NCBI GenBank assembly: GCA_023259575.1
Contig: JALRHN010000064.1
Coordinates: 1-11,110, forward strand
Length of the DNA stretch: 11,110 bases
Source of the DNA: Candidatus Kapaibacterium sp.
Lineage (GTDB): Bacteria > Bacteroidota > Ignavibacteria > Kapaibacteriales > UBA961
Direction of reading: 5' to 3'
Part shown: in pieces, positions 7,779-11,110 of the stretch
How the letters are laid out: each line of letters begins with the position of its first letter
How positions within the stretch are numbered: the first letter of the stretch is position 1
Made by a program: the position numbers and the translations under genes
The notes under the pieces: model-generated
What the model was told of the DNA's origin: nothing
Seen by the model: only the letters and a program-made list of their open reading frames with translations
Databases searched by the model: none

Positions 7779-8748
7779 TCTTTATATCTGAAGCTGAACT
7801 TTTTAGTCTGGCTCCATATTGAGAAACAATTTTAGATGCAGCATATGAACCTAGATGTCCAGCCTGTTCAACTGTATATCCATTAGTTATACCATATAAA
7901 AAACCACCAGCAAACATATCGCCAGCTCCGGTTGTGTCTATCGGATGTGTTGGATAAGCAGGAATTATAATATCATTGCCATTATAATGAATTGTTGCAC
8001 CTTGGTTTCCCCTTGTCATAACTACATTTTTACATATTTTTTTTAAATATTCAAATGCATCTTGCTCATTATACATTTCAGAAAATGCGCATGCTTCTGC
8101 AGCATTGCAGAATATCATATCAGTATATTGTAAAATTTCTAGTACTCTATCTTTAAACACTTCAACCACAAATGTATCAGAGAAAGTAAAAGCAATGTTT
8201 GTATCATGTTGTTTTGCAATGTTAACTGCTTCTAAAACTGCAGCTGCACCACCTGGTTCTGTAATTCGATACCCTTCTGCATATAGCCATTCTGATCGAG
8301 CAATTGTTTCAATCACTAGATGATCTTTATTGTACGTAGAATTTACCCCCAGATCTGTAAGCATGGTTCTTTCGGCATCTGGAGTAATGAGAACTAAACA
8401 AGTACCAGTAATTGAGTTAGGAATAATTTCAGCTTCTAAATGAATACCTAATTGACGAAATTCATCAGCATAAAAATGACCCAAATCATCATTTCCAAGA
8501 ATTGTTTTATATGCAGCTTTACCACCAAATTGTCCAATAGCAATAATTGTATTTGCAGCCGATCCTCCACTTGATCGATGTGGATTATGTGCTTGTAATG
8601 ATTCTATAGTAAAAGATTGTTCTTCTGGGCTAACTAATGCCATTGAACCTTTTTTTAGACCTAATGGTGCAAATTGCTGTTCATTAATTGAATATTCTAT
8701 GTCTACTAAAGCATGGCCTATGCCACATATATGTAAATCTTTATTCAT
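7750..8748 (-). CDS. PfkB-family carbohydrate kinase, adenosine kinase-like
   Basis: Ribokinase-superfamily enzyme of 332 residues, predicted to phosphorylate a sugar or nucleoside with ATP in the cytoplasm. The N-terminal signature SSGGSAANTIIAIGQFGG lies at 59-76. NAAEA (215-219) provides the N-x-x-E metal-binding motif. DTTGAGDMFAGGFLYG (271-286) is the second PfkB signature, with Asp277 the catalytic base and the GAG anion hole beside it. The SGGSAANT form and overall length match bacterial enzymes usually annotated as adenosine kinase; ribokinase, fructokinase or inosine/guanosine kinase cannot be excluded. It is the first gene of the nine-gene block, 98 nt below the receptor terminator, and its last 29 nt overlap the next gene. 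The nucleoside transporter in the same block supports a salvage role. No good ribosome binding site precedes the ATG at 8748. Confidence 0.92.
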   Translation of the reverse strand: MNKDLHICGIGHALVDIEYSINEQQFAPLGLKKGSMALVSPEEQSFTIESLQAHNPHRSSGGSAANTIIAIGQFGGKAAYKTILGNDDLGHFYADEFRQLGIHLEAEIIPNSITGTCLVLITPDAERTMLTDLGVNSTYNKDHLVIETIARSEWLYAEGYRITEPGGAAAVLEAVNIAKQHDTNIAFTFSDTFVVEVFKDRVLEILQYTDMIFCNAAEACAFSEMYNEQDAFEYLKKICKNVVMTRGNQGATIHYNGNDIIIPAYPTHPIDTTGAGDMFAGGFLYGITNGYTVEQAGHLGSYAASKIVSQYGARLKSSASDIKNEVFSLLQH

Positions 8749-8846
8749 TAGTACATTCAGTGTCTAAATATAAATAATAATAATTATGCAAAAATACGGA
8801 AAAAAGCAGTTTTATAAGCTATGTCTCAATAGTTCTACACAAGAAA
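8749..8846 (-). promoter_or_regulatory. Intergenic region, probable promoter of the pfkB-to-argS block
   Basis: The only true gap between genes in the window, lying between the receptor terminator and the kinase start, so a promoter for the downstream block most likely sits here. On the minus strand TTTTTG (8794-8789) is followed 16 nt later by TATATTTA (8772-8765), which loosely resembles the Bacteroidota -33 TTTG / -7 TAnnTTTG arrangement, although the spacing is short. Positions 8765-8787 are pure A/T with a short TAA-type repeat. No riboswitch-like structure or clear operator palindrome was seen. The exact promoter elements are a guess; the presence of a promoter is inferred from layout. 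Confidence 0.35.
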
Positions 8847-8877
8847 ATAGCCATAATCCATCAAGAATTATGGCTAT
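8842..8877 (-). terminator. Rho-independent terminator after the TonB-dependent receptor
   Basis: On the minus strand ATAGCCATAAT (8877-8867) pairs perfectly with ATTATGGCTAT (8857-8847): an 11-bp stem with a 9-nt loop. It is followed by a T-rich run (TTTTCTT) from about 8847. The hairpin begins 36 nt after the receptor stop codon. In the opposite direction no T-run follows, so it acts on minus-strand transcripts only. The stem is AT-rich, with a four-base G/C core, so its strength may be moderate. Confidence 0.75.
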
Positions 8878-8913
8878 AATAAAGTTTCAATTCTAAAAGC
8901 TTGTTTAGGATAC

Positions 8914-11106
8914 TTAATTCGTCCAATTAAGCGAAGCACCAAGAACAAAATTTCTTGGTAATCCTGGTTCTAAATATGCTGGCGATGTGAATTTTGGTAT
9001 ATCAGGATTTATCCATACACCCGCAGCATATTTAGTATCAAGAAGATTTTGTGCTTTTCCAAATACTTTTATTTCCAGATTATTCGATATTTCTATATTG
9101 TAGCTAATTCCAATATCAATACTTGAATAGGCATCAACAGTTAATGTATTAGCATCATTAGCAAAATATGAACTCATATTTCGAAATTCTGCATTACAAG
9201 AAAAATCAGATAAAGAAATGGGTGTATATTGAATCTTGAACGATCCAAATGAATTTGGAATTCCAGCTATCGAATTCTTCGCATAATCTTTATATGATGC
9301 CCCAGTTGGATTTCCATTTATTAGTGAATCTTGTTTGTATTCAGTATATATATTGGAACTTATAGTAAAGGATGCACTAATAGTTAATCCATTTTCCCAT
9401 TGAGCAGAATGACTACATTCTATTCCTGTTCTTTGAGTTTTACCAGCACTAAAGTAAAATCTACCACCAGAATATGGAACAATATCATTGATTGTAGATA
9501 TTGTATATAGAGCTAAATCTCCTTTAATTTTTGCTTTGCCTAATAGTAAATAATTATCGTGAATTAGATCACATTTATATCCTGCTTCTAAAGACAAAGA
9601 TTGAATTGGTTGCAATAAAGGGTTGATAACATAAGAACTTAATGAAGCTGGTGGATCTGTTTCATTTCCAGCTGGAACTTCTATTCCACCACCAAGATTT
9701 GCATAAATAGACATATCATTTTGTAATTTCCATGTAATTCCAGCTTTTGGTGTTATTCTTTCATATGTTTTCATTTCATTTTTATACACTGGTAAAGCAC
9801 CATCCAAGTATATATCAGTGAAATAAGAAATATTATCATACCGAGCACCTATGATGAGTGAGATCTGTTCACCAAAAAGTATTTCATCTTGAAAAAATAC
9901 TCCAATATTTTCGGCTCCTTCTCTTTTATTTGTTCTAAGAATATCTCCTCTTTCTCCATTTTTAAGAGAATAAAATAAGATAGCTCCATCTTGATATTGA
10001 TAATCGACTCCCCCTATAAACATTTGATTAATCTCTTCTGAATATTGCATTGTATGTTTTAATACAATGTTTCCACCAGTATGATAGCGGGTAAAGTCTC
10101 TAAATGTATTTCGTTCAGATCTTTGTAAAAATTTACTTTGTAAATAAGCCATTCCTCCAATTCCAAGATCTTGAGATAAAGCATGATCGATGGTAAATCC
10201 AAGTCTTCCGGCAGTATTATTACGCCTTTCATCTCTTTGTATAAAGGTAGGATTAAATGTAGAAGTATCTGCGCTTTGTTGTGGATTTGAATCAAATTGT
10301 GCTTGATTTAAAGGACCAGGTATTCTAAAATTTGTATTTCCTACAAGAATAAATAATCCTGTTTTGGTTCTTTGATTTATCTGATTAACTAATCCTCCAC
10401 TAAATTGAAAAGCTTTACTTTGAGAATGTTCTCTCCAACCATCAAAGCTATTTTTTCCAATAGTACAGTATAATAATCCAATATCTGTTTTTGTAGAAGC
10501 TTGGAATGTTGTTTTTTGTAATCCAAAACTCCCTATCTGAGAAGAAAAACTAAGAAGTGTCTTATCTGTTTGTGGTATTGTAGAAAAACTAATGATACCG
10601 CCAGAAGCATTGCCAAATAATGCAGAACTATTTGATCTGAGAATTTCTGCACTTTTTAAAGCAGCTGGATCGATAAAATCTAAAGCAGTTCTTCCATCAG
10701 GTTCAGTTTCTGGAATGCCATCCACTAAAACCCTTATACCTCTTGTTGTTCCGGCATTAGATCGTTCACCTGCCCCTCTTGCTCCAAAACCTCTGATTGT
10801 AAGTCTTAAATCCTGATTTCCTGATCTTGATTGTACAAGTAATCCTGGAACATTGCTCAGTATATCATCTAATCCTAAACCTCTCTTATTTTGGAGATCT
10901 ATAGGTGATACTATTGTAACAGATAAAGGTACTTCAAGATTATTTTCGGGTTGTCTTAATGCAGAAACTGTTATGTCTTTGGTAAATATGGATTTCTTAA
11001 GAAGCGAATCTTTTTCTTTGGAATTTTTAAAATCTGCAGAAATTAAAGGCATAAAAATGCACATAAACAGTACAAATACTGTATGTATAAATCGATTATT
11101 TTTCAT
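8914..11106 (-). CDS. TonB-dependent outer-membrane receptor
   Basis: Outer-membrane beta-barrel that imports a ligand such as a ferric siderophore, cobalamin or other scarce nutrient using energy from TonB-ExbBD. Of 730 residues, 1-24 form a signal peptide (basic MKNNR, hydrophobic FVLFMCIFMPLI, cleavage after SA). A TonB-box-like segment KDITVSALR lies at 43-51. The plug domain runs from about 55 to 180 and contains LDDILSNVPGLLVQSRSG (79-96), LTIRGFGARG (102-111), VLVDGIPETEPDGR (126-139) and SALFGNASGGIISFST (161-176). The remaining 550 residues show alternating polar/aromatic barrel strands, with the late motif KAQNLLDTKYAAGVW and EPGLPRNFVLGASLNW at the end. The final residues are WTN, so the aromatic is not quite terminal as in most barrel proteins. 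There is no carboxypeptidase-like N-terminal domain and no SusD partner beside it, so it is not a SusC-type glycan importer. The ATG at 11106 has only four bases upstream in the window, so its promoter and ribosome binding site are not visible. The ligand is unknown; the plug resembles siderophore/FecA-like receptors. Confidence 0.95.
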   Translation of the reverse strand: MKNNRFIHTVFVLFMCIFMPLISADFKNSKEKDSLLKKSIFTKDITVSALRQPENNLEVPLSVTIVSPIDLQNKRGLGLDDILSNVPGLLVQSRSGNQDLRLTIRGFGARGAGERSNAGTTRGIRVLVDGIPETEPDGRTALDFIDPAALKSAEILRSNSSALFGNASGGIISFSTIPQTDKTLLSFSSQIGSFGLQKTTFQASTKTDIGLLYCTIGKNSFDGWREHSQSKAFQFSGGLVNQINQRTKTGLFILVGNTNFRIPGPLNQAQFDSNPQQSADTSTFNPTFIQRDERRNNTAGRLGFTIDHALSQDLGIGGMAYLQSKFLQRSERNTFRDFTRYHTGGNIVLKHTMQYSEEINQMFIGGVDYQYQDGAILFYSLKNGERGDILRTNKREGAENIGVFFQDEILFGEQISLIIGARYDNISYFTDIYLDGALPVYKNEMKTYERITPKAGITWKLQNDMSIYANLGGGIEVPAGNETDPPASLSSYVINPLLQPIQSLSLEAGYKCDLIHDNYLLLGKAKIKGDLALYTISTINDIVPYSGGRFYFSAGKTQRTGIECSHSAQWENGLTISASFTISSNIYTEYKQDSLINGNPTGASYKDYAKNSIAGIPNSFGSFKIQYTPISLSDFSCNAEFRNMSSYFANDANTLTVDAYSSIDIGISYNIEISNNLEIKVFGKAQNLLDTKYAAGVWINPDIPKFTSPAYLEPGLPRNFVLGASLNWTN

Positions 11107-11110
11107 GATA

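Noticed and set aside
8105..8323. Plus-strand open frame of 72 codons
   Set aside because: Antisense to the PfkB-family kinase, which is conserved throughout this stretch.
8765..8787. Pure A/T stretch with TAA repeats as a possible origin or phase-variable repeat
   Set aside because: Too short and irregular for a slippage tract, and no DnaA-box-like sites or other origin features lie nearby; it fits an AT-rich promoter region.
10059..10295. Second minus-strand frame of 78 codons
   Set aside because: Out-of-frame shadow inside the TonB-dependent receptor barrel; no independent support.
10592..10816. Plus-strand open frame of 74 codons
   Set aside because: Antisense to the conserved plug domain of the receptor; low-complexity composition and no signal of its own.

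Overview
The window is AT-rich bacterial chromosome in which every convincing gene lies on the minus strand, so transcription runs from high to low coordinates. A TonB-dependent outer-membrane receptor, N-terminal signal peptides and Bacteroidota-like protein features (a secreted protein whose signal sequence ends in -HAQ, few clear Shine-Dalgarno sites) point to a Gram-negative of the Bacteroidota/Chlorobi (FCB) group, possibly an uncultured or deep lineage such as the Kapabacteria/Ignavibacteria side. That placement is an inference from style, not from a marker-gene comparison. No mobile elements, CRISPR arrays, tRNAs or rRNAs were seen.

Layout in transcription order. (1) 11106-8914: a complete TonB-dependent receptor, ended by a perfect 11-bp hairpin with a T-rich tail (8877-8842). 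(2) 8846-8749: a short AT-rich intergenic stretch, the only real gap in the window and the likely promoter region for everything below it. (3) 8748-1: nine genes packed head to tail with gaps of at most about 40 nt or small overlaps. They are a PfkB-family (adenosine-kinase-like) sugar kinase, a secreted protein with FG-GAP-like and CBM9/DOMON-like regions, peptide deformylase (def), an extended SDR epimerase/dehydratase, a CNT-family nucleoside transporter, an enoyl-CoA hydratase, a compact BPG-dependent phosphoglycerate mutase (gpmA), ribosomal silencing factor (rsfS) and arginyl-tRNA synthetase (argS, cut by the window edge).

Two themes run through the block. One is translation: def (N-terminal maturation), rsfS (ribosome dimer control) and argS (tRNA charging). 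The other is nucleoside and carbon salvage: the concentrative nucleoside transporter and the adenosine-kinase-like enzyme could together import and trap nucleosides, and gpmA serves glycolysis. The crotonase, the SDR and the secreted protein have no obvious partners here. The window reads mostly as ordinary housekeeping chromosome. The least explained item is the 463-residue secreted protein whose start lies inside the kinase gene. I found no convincing sign of a new defence, mobile or biosynthetic system.

Two start sites are corrected here relative to the longest open frame: gpmA at 2753 and rsfS at a TTG at 2097 preceded by a strong ribosome binding site.
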